Shown one piece after another: positions 1 to 11,790 of a DNA stretch of 64,000 nt. Origin of the DNA: Gymnogyps californianus. Taxonomy: Eukaryota > Chordata > Aves > Accipitriformes > Cathartidae. Each line of letters opens with the position of its first letter. The first letter of the stretch is position 1. The DNA lies in assembly GCF_018139145.2 (NCBI RefSeq), contig NC_059476.1, positions 7,601,501 to 7,665,500 of the forward strand. The letters are read 5' to 3'. The translations under genes were made by a program, and so were the position numbers. Under the pieces are notes generated by a model. It made no database searches and was not told where the DNA came from. It saw nothing but the letters and a program-made list of their open reading frames with translations.

Positions 1-3000
1 GACTCTGTCTAATAACATTCTCTAACACATCATTGAAGGCTATCTGATGGTGGGTTTATTTTATTTAGATGATTCTCGCAATCATTTGCAAGTGTTCTGC
101 TCCTATATTCACAGGACATTTCGTTGCATAAGACACCCCTACTTTTTATCAATGCATTTAATTTATCAAGCCTTCAGATGAGGGCAGTAGGCAGAGGCTA
201 TGAATAACGAGGCGTTTTCCTTTGATAGCTAGCTGGAAGCTCTGAATTCAGTCAGCCGCTGCACTGAAGGACCCCCCATGCAGTCAGTCTTTTAGAGAGG
301 CATGGGATGATCCTCACTTCAAGTCAGAACCTCGCTATGAGGTCTCCAATGAGCCCTCAGGCTAACATGTCACCAGTACGTTTGAAACACATCTATTCAA
401 AAATAGATGTGGGTGTTTTTAAGGAAAATGGAATATTTTTCCTCCGAAAGATTCATTTAATCAAACTACCCATTTCAATAGATTGAGTTCTGCTGGAAAA
501 CAATTGTCCAAGCTGACATACCACGTCTCCGCTCTAGGGAATGCTTATCAATACTTCCTCACAAAAAAAGAGAAACTTGACACATGTGGAGAACGAAAAC
601 TTATCATACCTCTAAAGCAAAGTGTTTTATAGAAACACGTATATATATGACCCTCGCTATTCCTCTGTAGGTCTTTTCTGCATTGAAGCCTGCCTAGCCA
701 CACACTATGTGTCTCCAACAGAAACTGTTCAGTACCTCCACCTGCTCTGTGACGCAGTGAACTCCACTCCGGCGTGTGTTCCCCTCTGTCCCTGAACAGC
801 CTTGAATCAAGTCGGGGGATCCCCAGCAGGCACCTTCCTTGCTTCTGAGCCAAGAACTACATTAACTGTTCTGTTTCTGCCTCTGGCATTTGGTGTTTAG
901 TGTGATTTAGGCAGGCCTCTTTTTTCTCAAAAGATGCCTAAGTTCGGAAGGAATCCTTCGACACCTGCCAATGTGTATTTAATAAATAACCACGCTGCTT
1001 TTTATATGACTTGGAATCATTTTAAATGATGCCTTTGCTGAAAACATTCTCTTGACATTTCTATTTACTAGCTTCAATATGTACACAAAGGGATATCATG
1101 AAAGTATGCACAGACATCTGAAATCTTACCCCATTAATGCACTGTGCACTGCCTATAGATTGTGCAGTTTTGTCTGTATCTTTCTTAGCCTCTTGGGGGA
1201 TTATTGCTAGAATTGACTACCACTATTTGTTTGAACTCTTTACAAATTAATAAAAAAATCAATATGTGTTTGTAAATGCCAGCTAATCACAAGTAGCTTT
1301 GTACAAATTAGAGTAGGGATATAAGAAGAAAGTAAATGGACAATGCTTGTGAGGGTGAAAAAGTCAACACTCAAAGTTCATCTGCTACCTGAATGATTCC
1401 AGATACATTCAGCCTGTTCCTATGGTTTTGTTATTCATGAGAGATGGAGGAGGAGGAGGAGAGCAAAGCAAACATAGCCCATGCTCTATGGGCAATGAAT
1501 ACAAAGAGCCACTAAGCCATTAGAGTAGGAACTCTATCAGAGAGAACTGGAATGCCGGAAAATTCATCATCTGGATTTCAAAATGGAAGGAAAAAAAAAA
1601 TCTTTTTAAAAACCCCAGATTTCTGGATTAATATCTGGGAAGGAATTATCTGTCAGAGCCAGACTCACTGCTTTTCTACCTCAGAAAACACTTTTCTGGT
1701 GTACCTATGCTCACTATGGTTTAGCTATGCTAGCCAAAAGCATCCACGAGGTGGGATTCACAGTTACTATACCGTAGAGTTATTAGAAGACTGACATACT
1801 GCCCCCAAAAGGTACATAGGTATCTGTGATGCATGAAAACATTTCTTTTCCTACATATAAAGCAATTCTTTGTGAAGGGATATTCCCTAGTGTTATCATG
1901 TTCAAAGAACGATAACCAAACAGAAAATGGAAATGTATCACGTCATCAGCTGGTAATCATCAGCTTTGCTTCAGCTAATTCAATGAGTTCCCATGGAGCT
2001 GTCAGTACATTTGCTGCCGAGTGTCAATCCCTTGCAAGAAAGGTTAAGTTGTACGCAGCCAAATCAACGGAGCTCAGGGTGAGGAAGCAACCTGGGACCT
2101 ATGCATCATACAGACTGACCTTCATGCAGGTGGGATCGACTGGCCTCCTGGAATATCAGATCCACTGGGAAATGAGGGGTCTTCCTAAGGGATCCGACAC
2201 CTTTTGCGCTTAAGCCTGCTTGGCTGCTCTCCTCCTCAACCTGTTTTGCCACTTAGCAATGATACCACCCGTAATTCAGTGCAGTAAGAAGCAGTGGGGA
2301 CTTGCTGGCTGAAATACCAATGTGTATATTTATTTGGGATGCTGATGGACCAGGAGGGATAAAGCAAAGCGGCTCTGTATAGACATCCTCTGTGTCCGAA
2401 AAAAATATTTCCTGCTTTGAGTTTTGTGAGGTTTCTGTTTGGCAAAAGCATTTTTTTCCCGTATAATTCCCAGCTGAAAATGTGCTCAATTTTTTTTTCC
2501 ATTTCCCCAGACAAGAGTTGTATTCTTTTATTAATTTTTCTGAATGATGCAGATGTATACTGTAAAAATCCTTCAAAGAGGTTTTTGTGGGTTTTTTTGT
2601 GTGTTTTTTGTTTTCTGGTGTTTCCATAATGGTGAAATACTGTCTGAACTGCTCTGGGAGCTGTTATGCAAGACTTGCATGAAACTCCAGTTCACCTGCT
2701 TTAGCTGTGAAAAGCAGTTGCAAAAGCAGTTTCCAGCATCCACAGACGACCCCGTAAGCACATCCAGAAAACGTGCTGTTTTGGATAAACTGCTGTTTTC
2801 ATGTACTCCTTTTTCTCACAGTAGCCATCCTTTCAGTGTGTTTGTTCTCATTTCAAATTACCGATTGAGGCTTTCATCTAAAATAGGAGGGACATTACCA
2901 AGGTATTAGTAGTTAAGCTGCTTTGTTAATTACAGCCAGGCTCCTCTTTTTCCTGCCTGTCAGTTCAGCAGCAACAATGGTGCCAAATGGCTCTCCACCC

Positions 3001-3190
3001 GCTCTGCGTCAGTGGCTTGCGTTCACACAAAAAATCTCTGCTGTCTGAGATTTCCAGGTGCTCCTCTGACTACCGGAGAGGTGGAAGACCTGCCAAGGTC
3101 ACCAACACATGGACACACAAGGTCACGCAACAGAGCAGCCTCTCCAGGCTGAACTCGCCATCCGTTCAGGTGGAAATCACTGAAAAGTTG
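1..3190. other. Noncoding unique DNA, no gene recognised
   Basis: I see no gene, exon or recognisable transposon here. The longest frames, including one of 126 codons at 1833-2213, match no protein family I know and have the length expected by chance. A GGA-rich purine tract lies at 1446-1462. The part from about 1940 to 2230 and again from about 2960 to 3190 is richer in GC than its surroundings, but no motif explains this. Short T-runs occur near 2450-2620. Confidence 0.7.
1446..1462. repeat. Short (GGA)n purine tract
   Basis: About five GGA units in a row form an all-purine stretch in otherwise mixed sequence. This is an ordinary short microsatellite. No function is visible. Confidence 0.8.
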
Positions 3191-3209
3191 TGACCATCCA
3201 TGTCACCGT

Positions 3210-3662
3210 TCTCATGCCTTCTCCAGGTCTACACACATCCCTTGACATAAAGGGACTCTAGCTTTACACCATTCTCAAGATTTGTGTACATCCTGAATTT
3301 ATAAAGGGGCATGATTGTATTTCCTGGGTTGTTCTCTGTTTCTTTCCTCAAAATATCCAGCTTTCTATTTATTTTGACTGTGGTCTGGCATTAAGTTGCA
3401 ATTTCCACAAAACTACTCATTATAACCCTAACACTGTTTCTCATGCTTGCAGACAACCAGGACTTCATTTAAGTATAATGCAAAATTAAGTATTTTTCCA
3501 TTTTCATCACATTGCATTTACCTACATTGAATTTCAACATCCGTTTTCTTGCCTTATCACTCTACTATTGATAAGGTCCTTCTGCAGCTTTTCACAATCA
3601 ACCTTCATCTTTACTATCCTGAATAATCTAAGTATCCTCAGCAGATTTCACTAAGACAGAAT
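3210..3662 (-). mobile_element. Ancient CR1/L3-type LINE remnant (RT end and 3' region)
   Basis: Read on the minus strand, the part near 3500-3560 translates as KFNVGKCNVMKMEK. This matches the segment after the reverse-transcriptase catalytic core of CR1-clade LINEs, where the usual pattern is KFN-x-x-KC-x-x-x. The preceding minus-strand sequence (near 3560-3660) follows the nucleotide pattern of old CR1/L3 copies but carries several stops. The following part, down to about 3210, resembles the downstream region of the same family. The copy is heavily diverged, truncated at both ends and cannot make protein. It is much older than the CR1 at 5182-6327. The family assignment to CR1/L3 is from remembered consensus patterns. 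The exact ends are uncertain by tens of bases. Confidence 0.8.
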
Positions 3663-3808
3663 TGCTTATTTATAGCTAATGCTGACTGCAGGTCACCTCT
3701 AGACACTTTGGGAACCAAGGAGGCCCCTGGAGTCAACTTCAGTCCTGAAGTTTGTCCAGATGAGAAACCTGCCAAAGCTTAGGACAGCACATTCACTAGA
3801 GTATCCAT

Positions 3809-3838
3809 ATTTAAGAGGATGGAAATTTAAGAGGATGG
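3809..3838. repeat. Two-copy short tandem repeat, 16-bp period
   Basis: The 14-base word atttaagaggatgg occurs at 3809-3822 and again, identical, at 3825-3838, separated by two bases. It is probably a simple local slippage duplication. Confidence 0.85.
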
Positions 3839-4576
3839 TACTGCCATCTCCAGTATTTAGAAGACTTAAATAAGTCAAGATATAGCCTTCACCTGTGTAA
3901 TGAGCATTTTGGGTTATTGCTTTTATAAAATGCAAATATTTCTTATGCAAGTAACGATGCAATTGTCTGCAGAGCACATCTGGTCTTTCAAAAGAGATTC
4001 ATTTAGTGATTTCAATATCATTATATATGATTGTGTTTCCTTATTTTTGTTTATGCTTTTAAAGACAGCTCACACACACAAATGAAAAAAAATGAGCAAA
4101 CTCTAATCATTCAGGACCAAAAGATAGCTAAGGAAAAAAACAAAGCCAATGTATTTTTCCCTTCTGTAATTCTGTTTGTGAATAGAATGTAAATCAAGTT
4201 AACTGGATAATTTGCTAAAACCCATGGATGCAATAATTCTTATGTTGTTCTAACAGAGAAAGAAAGTAGAAAATGTTACAGGGAGAGACAATATGCAATT
4301 ATGTATGAATACTAACACCCTAAGGGACAAATTACCAACAATGACAGTAAAATACTTCAGATTTCTTTTTGTGCTACAGCATAATTGACTTATACTCTGA
4401 CGAGAAGAAACAGCTTAGCTTTGGAAAAAAAGTTAAAAATACAAGCTATGTATTTGCTGGAAAGTATATAGTCACTTTGTTTTTCCACTTTGCTTTACCT
4501 GTGATGCTGATTACATTCCTTATTTTTATCTTTTCAAGAAATCATTAATCATTCTTAATGGTATTAATTATGTGAC

Positions 4577-4594
4577 TTTGATTATTTAATCAAA
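4577..4594. promoter_or_regulatory. Perfect 8+2+8 palindrome with TCF/LEF-like and homeodomain-like cores
   Basis: The sequence reads tttgatta, two bases, then taatcaaa: a perfect inverted repeat of eight bases with a two-base spacer. The base before it is c, so the left arm contains CTTTGAT, which fits the TCF/LEF core on the plus strand; the right arm contains ATCAAA, the same core on the minus strand. The middle gives ATTA and TAAT, the core of homeodomain sites, facing each other. Such words also occur by chance in AT-rich DNA, so a regulatory role is only a suggestion. Confidence 0.25.
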
Positions 4595-5181
4595 CTTAGT
4601 CAATACATTCAATGCAAACACTTTTAAAATTGCATGTGGGAAACCTCTTTGTTGTTTAAGTGAAGGAGAAATATATCTTTCCCTAATGACTCACATGAGC
4701 TGAGCCTCAAGGGGCTGTTCCTGTCCAACAATGCTACACCTTGTAGAATCTGCTGCGTGGCACGGGAGAGCAGTAGCTGATGTAACCTGATAAGCAGCAA
4801 TCTGCAAACACCAATCTTGGGGCAGAATCAGGACCTTAATTTGAATTTTATTGTTAACCTCAAGGAAGATTAAAGAAACACAGTCAAGGTTGGCTGCTCA
4901 GCATCCAGGGTACTTTTTGAGTTATATTTGCAAGGTCCACATGATTAGTTTTCAGATTCCCCCCTACCTCCTGCATAAATGCTCTGATTATTCTGTTTTT
5001 GTAGGGTGGTTAAGGAGTTGAGACAGATGTTCGCAAACTACCTTATATTTTACATTTATAGATGTGATGTTTTTATAGACGCAGGGTACCTGGATGTGAC
5101 TATGAGTAAGGCCTCCAAAGAGTACTTAAGAAAACAGGAAACACTGGCAAAGACAGAGTAGTTTTGCTCGCAAATCAGTTT

Positions 5182-6327
5182 TCATAGAAGTATAGAATAT
5201 CTCGAGTTTGAAGGGACCCATAAGGATCATTGAGTCCAACGCCCTGCTCCTCACAGGACTACCTACAACTAAACCATATGACAAAGAGCATCATCCAGAC
5301 GCTCCTTGAACTCTGAGAGGCTTGGTGTCATGACCACTTCCCTGGGGAGCCTCTTCCAGTGATCGACCACCCTCTCAGTGAGGAACCTTTTCCTGATATC
5401 CAATCTGAACTTCCCCTGATGCAGCTTCATTCCATTTCCTCATGTCCTATCACTGGTTACCAGAGAGAGGAGATCAGCACTTCCCCCTCCGCTGCCCCCC
5501 TTGAGGAAGGTGCAGACTGCGATGAAGTCACCCCTCAGCCTTCTCTTCTCCAAGCTGAACAAACCAAGTGACCTCAGCTGCTCCTCGTCTTGCCCTCGAG
5601 ACCTTTCACCATCTTGGTCGCCCTCCTCTAGACACACTCTAAGAGTCTGATGTCTTTCTTATATTGAGGTGCCCAAAACTGCACACAGGGCCGCACCAGT
5701 GCAGTGTAGAGTGGGACAATCACCTCCCTCGACCAGCTAGCTATGCTGTGCTTCATGCACCCCAGGACATGGTTGGCCCTTTCGGCTGCCAGGGCACCCT
5801 GTTGACTCATATTCAACTTACCATCAACCCAACCCCCCAGGTTGCTTTTCGCAGGGCTGCTCTCCAGCTTCTCGTCCCTCAATTTGTATGTATAACCAGG
5901 ATTACCTTGTCCCAGGTGGAGAATATGGCACTTGCTCTTGTTAAATTTCATACGGTTGGTGATTGCCCAACTCTCTAGTCTATCCAGATCTCTCTGTAAG
6001 GCCTCTCTACCCTCGAGGGAGTCCACAGCTCCTCTTAGTGTAGTATCATCGGCAAACTTACTTAATATACATTTGATGCCTGCATCCAGATCATTTATAA
6101 AAACATTAAAGAGCATCAACCCTAAAACTGAGCACTGGGGAACTCCACTGGTGACTGAAGTAACCCCATCTACTATAACTATTTGAGCCCAACCCATCAG
6201 CCAATTGTTCACCCATCGTATAAATGGACTTGGCTAGCTGTATGCTGGACATTTTTCCAGAAGGATACTGTGAGAAACAGTATCAAAAGCTTTGCTAAAA
6301 TCCAAAAAAACCACATCTACTGGCTTG
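5182..6327 (-). mobile_element. CR1 LINE, 5'-truncated copy
   Basis: This is a chicken-repeat-1 (CR1) non-LTR retrotransposon lying on the minus strand. The element's 3' end is at the low-coordinate side, where the plus strand begins with the tcatagaa/tatagaat motif typical of the CR1 tail, followed by the minus-strand equivalent of the conserved 3' untranslated region (about 5205-5470). Upstream in the element come the end of ORF2 (5440-6212) and a little more reverse-transcriptase sequence up to about 6327, where similarity stops. Full CR1 elements are several kilobases, so only the last quarter or so remains, as is usual after incomplete reverse transcription. No clear target-site duplication is seen, which is normal for CR1. 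It is the least diverged repeat in the window and the best indication that the host is a bird. Confidence 0.95.
5440..6212 (-). pseudogene. CR1 ORF2 fragment: reverse transcriptase, broken
   Basis: ORF2 of CR1 encodes an endonuclease and reverse transcriptase that copies the element's RNA into the genome. Here only the C-terminal half of the transcriptase is left. In the frame starting at 6212, residues 21-31 give VTSGVPQCSVLG-like sequence, and residues 53-56 are FADD (plus-strand 6045-6056), the catalytic motif with the two metal-binding aspartates. Further on come KFNKSKC and the VPLY segment. That frame ends near 5628. The continuation, with [17 protein letters not shown] and [10 protein letters not shown], lies in another frame at about 5440-5610, so there is a frameshift near 5635. 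Compared with usual CR1, short in-frame losses are seen just before VTSGVPQ and before the FWAPQYKKD segment. The start residue is only an internal Met. Not functional. Confidence 0.92.
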
Positions 6328-8504
6328 AAAGAATCAAGCTACGTTGGAGAATTACAGCTGTGCTCTTGGAGAACAGAACAGCAGGTTCACACCAGGGTAG
6401 AGCCAGGTTTGCCTTTTCTGTCTCCTTGATATTTTTAAGAATATTATCTTTCTAAAGGACAGAAGAAGAAAGGCAAGCATATTTTACACCGCTAAAGACA
6501 ATTAAGTTCAAATTAGCTAGAAAGGTTTTGAACTGCAAAATGGGGAACTACATTCTGTAATATCCAATGGAAAATGGAAATTAGCAGGGCTTAGTCTAAC
6601 CTAGGCAGGTAGAAATCATTGAATGCAGTACTATGCTGCATAACCAGGCACACTACCTCAGAGGAGTCCTTATATTAATTAATTCTGTTTCCTGGCTCAG
6701 CATCCGTTGTCATGGTGGAGAAAAATGACAGTTTGCACAAAATATCCCTCAAATCATATTCTGTCAGCAAAATTTGCAGAAGAAAGATATTGATGGTAAC
6801 TCACACACCATCTGGAGATAAGTCATACTACTTAATTCAGCCATTGTAAAACTATTCAAGTCAGAACTGAAAAACATACAATCATCTAGGAGAAAATGAA
6901 TGGATAAGCAAAGAGTTCTCTTAATACTCCTTGGTAGTGAGGTGTAACACTATGATTTAACAGTCTCATCACCTTTTTTAAACATGATTTGACAGCCTCA
7001 CCACTTTTTAAAAATACTAATGAACTAATGCAGAAATTACATCTTCTCAAGCCTGCTTCCAGCAACATCAGTGGGTAAACTAGAGAGAGTGCATGGATTG
7101 TTCTACCTACAAGAAAGAGACTGAAAAGTGACTTCGGGTTAGTGGAAAATGTGAGGCAGCAGTATGTTTTGTGTTCCTCTGAGCAGTAGAAGGGAAGGGG
7201 TGTAACTGAACAAATATAATGTCTGATCACATGGAGAAGACATATTTTGCTCTAAAAAGACAGAAATGCACAGTTCCTATGGAGGAATTATTGTGGAAGG
7301 CACTGAACCTCACGATACAACGAATGCAAAGTCCTATGTTAAAAGCCATGCAAGTTGGGCAGCATAACAGAGGAGACCAATGGTCTATCAAAGCTACTCT
7401 TCCATGTCTGTGAGCACTGGCCTATAGACTTGTTCAGGGGACACTGAACTTCATTTTGCTACATATCACACAGGTAACAGTTCATTCTGAATGGTCCATA
7501 TTTCCTTTTTACTGTACAGTCTGCTAATGAGTGGTTTGTACTTCCCAGTCTACTGCAGCTGAGAAATATTTATAGACAGTGCAGTTTCAGATGGAGTTAA
7601 AAATAAAGTATATGAAGGCAATGACCAAACGTATGTAACGCCTGAACTGACATGGACTCTGTTCTACTTGACCTAAACCATCAATCACGTCTGACCCTGG
7701 ACCTCACAGTATCATACCTAATAGGTCCTTAGAGGTTGCTCTACTGACTTCCACAGCCAGAGCAATTGGAAAAGCTTTTCAGATCTTAGGATGTCTGTCA
7801 GTCGTAGAGCATCCCATGCTGCAAATACTTCTGTTAGTAGCCAACTACTTCTGTTAGTACCTTGCACAAATAAGAGGTACTGTGTCCTGCTCCCAGTTAT
7901 GCCATTACTCTACTGTGTAATGTACACCCAGTATGGCTGGAGAGTAACAAAGCTTTGACATTACACTGGCAATTTGGTTGCACATCTACATCTGAGTGGT
8001 CTGAAAACTGAAAAAGCTTACCTGCTCTCTAAAGAACATTAGAGTTTGGCCAGTCGAATTGGTTGCATTTCTTCTCTTTCTTCCACCAATGATTGGACTT
8101 CTAATGGATTATGGAAGCTAGAAGAGGTTTTACAGAGACAAGAAGTAAGCAAACTTATAGCTGCTCTTGCCTATGAAGACACTAAGCATTTTCTCACTTG
8201 GCTTGCCTATCCAGTTTTAGTCAATATGCTCTCTTCCTCAGGCATGGAGAAAGATAGATTTTAGCCTGATAGTAGCAGACACAGCATCTGAGAGCAGATT
8301 AGAGTTAAGGAGAAAGTAATACAGGTGACTTCTTCAGAACATAAGTAGTTCTCCTGTAACACTAAGCCCTTATCAGATTCTCTCTGCCTTTGACCTTAAG
8401 CCCCAATGAGATAAGATTTGACGACTGCCTCCACAGCTAAGCAAGATGTTTACCTGTTATAATACATATGCACTGCATATGCATTCTCTTGAGTTCAAAA
8501 TGAT
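6328..8504. other. Unique DNA, no gene recognised
   Basis: No gene, exon or transposon is recognised. The frame on the minus strand at 6886-7230 and others of similar size match nothing I know. The only local structure seen is a two-copy 20-bp tandem repeat at 7821-7860 and a tgcatatgca palindrome at 8474-8483, with a related atatgca word just before it. Confidence 0.7.
7821..7860. repeat. Two-copy tandem repeat, 20-bp period
   Basis: Two adjacent 20-base units share the identical core tacttctgttagta at 7826-7839 and 7846-7859. Three of the twenty positions differ between the units. Likely a local slippage duplication. Confidence 0.85.
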
Positions 8505-8640
8505 TATACAAATGCTAATAATCAAAGTCTCACAACTTCTGAGATTAGGAAGTGTTATTATCTTCATTTTACAGATAGGAAAAGAAAGGCTTTGAAAGTT
8601 TACGAGATTTTTTCCAGAGGTCACTTAGGTTGTGATATAC
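8505..8640 (+). mobile_element. MIR-like SINE relic
   Basis: The run at 8554-8580 (ttattatcttcattttacag followed by ataggaaaag) matches the most conserved part of MIR/CORE-SINE elements, where the usual text is ttattatccccattttacag followed by atgaggaaactgagg. The preceding tctcacaac also fits MIR order, and an aggtcac segment follows at the expected distance (near 8617). MIR-type SINEs are ancient in amniotes and heavily diverged in birds. The ends are approximate. Confidence 0.6.
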
Positions 8641-9811
8641 AAAGGGCTCCCCAGTATCAAGGCTGTTCATAAGGACTCCTACACTTCAGTGTTAAGGCCT
8701 GGGACAAACTCTGATCAAGAGTTGAACTGAACTTTTAATATGCTGAGCACCTAGCTGTAAGTCAGAAGATTAATGCTGACTTAGTTATATCCAACATATT
8801 TAGTATCATTGCATAGTCTAACACTAATGATGAGTGTCTGAAACTTCTGTTTTTCCATCCTCTTACTTTTGGGCGACATTAAAATCCCCTTACCACCTGG
8901 TTAAACTGGCAAATATCAGCTTAAACACCTGTGTTCCTGATACATCTATTAATATCACAGCATGCAGCACATGCCAGGTGTATTACTTTGAGAGGCTTGG
9001 GATAGGGATTCAGTCTAAAATGATGCTGGTCTCATTAAGAACCATGTTTTCCTCTTTCTCACTGTGTTCCTCTAATCTTCTTACAAGGCAAACAAGCCAG
9101 GTGTTTTCCAAGTACTTATGAGAATACTGTACTTTGAATTCAGCTCCAGATGTTTGTTTATACACTGAGTTTTGTACAATTATCGTATTGTTTGTGTGAT
9201 GCATAACTTAAGAGGGCCAGTTGAGAACAAAATACTTCCCTTTCCCTCTTTCACATACCCCAAAGAAAAATAAAGATTTTGTGAAGGTTAGCAAGTCATT
9301 TTAAACACCCTCTGAGACTAGCAGTGTAGCCATTTAGTAACTCTCAGTTACATCTTAAGAAATACTTTTCAATATATACAGGCTGTACTTGCACATAAAG
9401 ATTATTTAATTTTAAGAAGAATATGCAAAGAATCCGAGGTGGGAAGGAGTTACCTGGAAAACAAAGCTTATGTGAATGACTTGTCACTCCAGAAAGAAGT
9501 TAAAGGCTGTCCAAAAGTTGTGTGAATACTGTGCTAAGTCTCTCATTTTAGAAACATTGTTGGATAACATGAGCAGATTCCAGACTAATACAGCTGCATA
9601 TCCCTCTATCACACAGCCGCCAATTCCTAGCGAATTCTGCAATATAGTGACAGTAATGGAAAGCAAAATGATCTCTAAATAATGGTTTAAGATGGTTACT
9701 TGATAAAGGGCACCGCAATAATTATGATCAATGGAGCATGGATTCAATATATATTGCCCATTTAGATGCACCAGATTAGCTTAACAGCTTTCTTTAATGT
9801 TCTGAGTATTT
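8641..9811. other. Unique DNA, no gene recognised
   Basis: No gene or repeat is recognised. Overlapping frames at 8834-9204 and 9476-9771 occur on both strands, which is typical of chance frames, and none shows a known domain. Confidence 0.7.
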
Positions 9812-9818
9812 TGTGTGT

Positions 9819-9859
<41 letters not shown>

Positions 9860-9863
9860 CGTG
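9812..9863. repeat. (GT)n microsatellite with continuous purine-pyrimidine alternation
   Basis: GT dinucleotides run through this interval with one TA-type interruption near 9822 and a tacgcgtg end. Every base from 9812 to 9863 alternates pyrimidine and purine, 52 bases in all, which is the pattern that favours left-handed Z-DNA. Such tracts are highly variable in length. Confidence 0.95.
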
Positions 9864-10596
9864 GTTGTGCATGTGTACATGAGAGGGACAGCACTGCACA
9901 TTTTGGTGTATTCCTCATTACTTAATATTTATCAATGCAGATGAGCACCTTGCTGTATGGGAAAGTGAAATGTAAAAGTTAGACTGTCAGTTGTAAAGAC
10001 AAAGCATAAAGAGTTGTGGGTTTTTTTTCCTGGAGGTAACTATTTTATGCTCTTAGTGCCAATAATTGCAGAAATAGTATTTATATCTTTAAAAAATAAC
10101 ACACACACACAGAAGCAGATGATAGAAAAAATGTGCAGTCAAACTGAGTGCTTCTTGGTTTCTCCGGACATACTGAAACACAGGGAAGGCTTGAGGAGAA
10201 ACGGAGGCAGTGGTGGGTTCTGACTCACACGAGGAGGGTCTAGGGATGCCTTGCGGATTCCCAAGTTTCTGGTTTGCTTCACAGGATGAAAATACAAGTT
10301 TCTGAAATAAAACTCACTGCTAATTTTCAAAGCCCAGAAGAAGTGATTAAATAATCACCTCTCGGACAGTTCCACTGCCTAAATATTTTACCCACTGAAC
10401 TTCCACGGAAGGTCATCCATTGGCTCCAGTGTTACATGGAGCTGACACTCGGGCGGTATCATGAGGTTGTAGAATACGCTTTGGTCAAACAAGTGCCCTT
10501 ATTTACAGAAATCTAGTGCATGAGCCCTTTCTGCTCCTCACTGGCCATGTTAGTGCAGTATGAATGCCTCTCGGGTTCTAAAAAAGTGCAGAACTT
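9864..10596. other. Unique DNA, no gene recognised
   Basis: Nothing gene-like is recognised. A short AC tract lies at about 10097-10110. The frames at 10014-10330 are short and match nothing known. Confidence 0.7.
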
Positions 10597-10735
10597 TGTT
10601 ATTCCTAATTTTGCCTGAGAAACTGAGGCATAAGTGTGATGAAATTTTTCCAGAGACACGCAGGCACTGGTTGAGCTGGGAACAGATGGCTGAGTTCCCA
10701 CTTTCAGCCTCATGCCTAACCACTGGCATATGCTG
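10597..10735 (+). mobile_element. MIR-like SINE relic
   Basis: The order of words fits the 3' half of a MIR-type SINE: a degraded attattccccatttt-like part, then gagaaactgaggca (10616-10630), ttttccagagacacgcag, gagctgggaac and finally cctaaccactgg near 10717. The last word matches the taaccactagac end of this family. The relic is old and diverged. Small open frames crossing it on both strands are therefore not genes. Confidence 0.7.
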
Positions 10736-11730
10736 CCTCTTATTATGCAATGAAATAACTAGCAATTGAGGTTTTGTTTCAAACTGAGGGAGGACATAAT
10801 TTTTGTGTCACAGCTTTGACAAATTTAGGACTGTATTTTGACAGGGCACAGGAGCGTAATGACAATTGTCACAGACGGTATTGGACCTCAGCAACTAAAG
10901 AAGCAAGGTTATTTTTAAATTGTAGAGTGAATGCAAAATCTAACTACGAAGGCTCCTAAATGTATATATAAAAAAGAACCCCAAACCAAAACCAACTCAA
11001 ACCCCCACACTAAGGTTTTGGAGATTTTGTTTGTTTTTGTTTTCCCTGTGCAGGTTTTTGTTTGTTTGTTATATTAAAAAATGCTGCATCAAACTTCGAT
11101 TGGCTCCCTAAGACGTCATGCTTGTCGAGAATTTTTACAAGGTGTATTTTTCCATATATCATAATGTATACAAAGGAAAGCCCCGTCAGGTGTCACCTAG
11201 CAAGCGAGCCCCCCTGCTGGAATGCACTGCAGTGCTGTGCACCGCCACTGAAATCATCTGCCTGATTCTCTGCTCAAGATGAAAAGCAATTCTGCAGGGG
11301 TGATAAAATGCACCAAGTCCTGTCCTGAAGGTGACGTGATTCTTCCTGTACATCAGTTCAAAAATCATGACAGAGGACCAACGTAATGATTTCATTTCAA
11401 AGCTACCACAGGATAGGATTTGGATGAAACCTGCCGCTGTATTTAGGGAATGTAGTTAGGCACAAGCCTCTTACAGCATTCACTCCAAAATAATGGGCAA
11501 AGTAAATGAATATTAAATGCAATGCTTTAACTGTAGCACCACACGCTGGCTCTGCTTCGTGAAAAACGATGGCGATTGGTGAAATGATAGTAATGTGTGA
11601 TATACAAATATTTTGGGTGAAATATATAATCAGTTAATTGGTTTATTAAATTATAAAACCTTTGTTTGCTTGAAAGAGCAATAAAACTAACTGCCTAAAT
11701 GAATATTCGCCCCTTTGAAGACTTCTTACG

Positions 11731-11790
11731 TTAATTATGTTTATGCATCACTTGCAGCAGTAATGTTAGACAAAGGAAGCTTTATCTTTA
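11731..11790. promoter_or_regulatory. Candidate cis-regulatory word cluster
   Basis: Within 60 bases there are a homeodomain core ttaatta (11731-11737), a POU-like tatgcat (11742-11748), a SOX-like acaaagg (11770-11776) and a GATA-like ttatct on the minus strand (11782-11787). The surrounding AT-rich text (about 11500-12010) looks like the conserved noncoding elements common around developmental genes. This is an impression from composition and words only; no conservation data were available. Confidence 0.2.

Larger units (their letters stand above)
3663..5181. other. AT-rich unique DNA, no gene recognised
   Basis: No gene or transposon is recognised. A 14-base word is repeated 16 bases apart at 3809-3838, and an 18-bp near-palindrome with overlapping transcription-factor-like sites lies at 4577-4594; both are listed separately. 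Part of this stretch (about 4500-4660) is rich in ATTA/TAAT words. Confidence 0.7.

Noticed and set aside
1833..2213. 126-codon plus-strand frame
   Set aside because: Translation resembles no family I know; the GC-richer second half lowers the stop frequency and explains the length.
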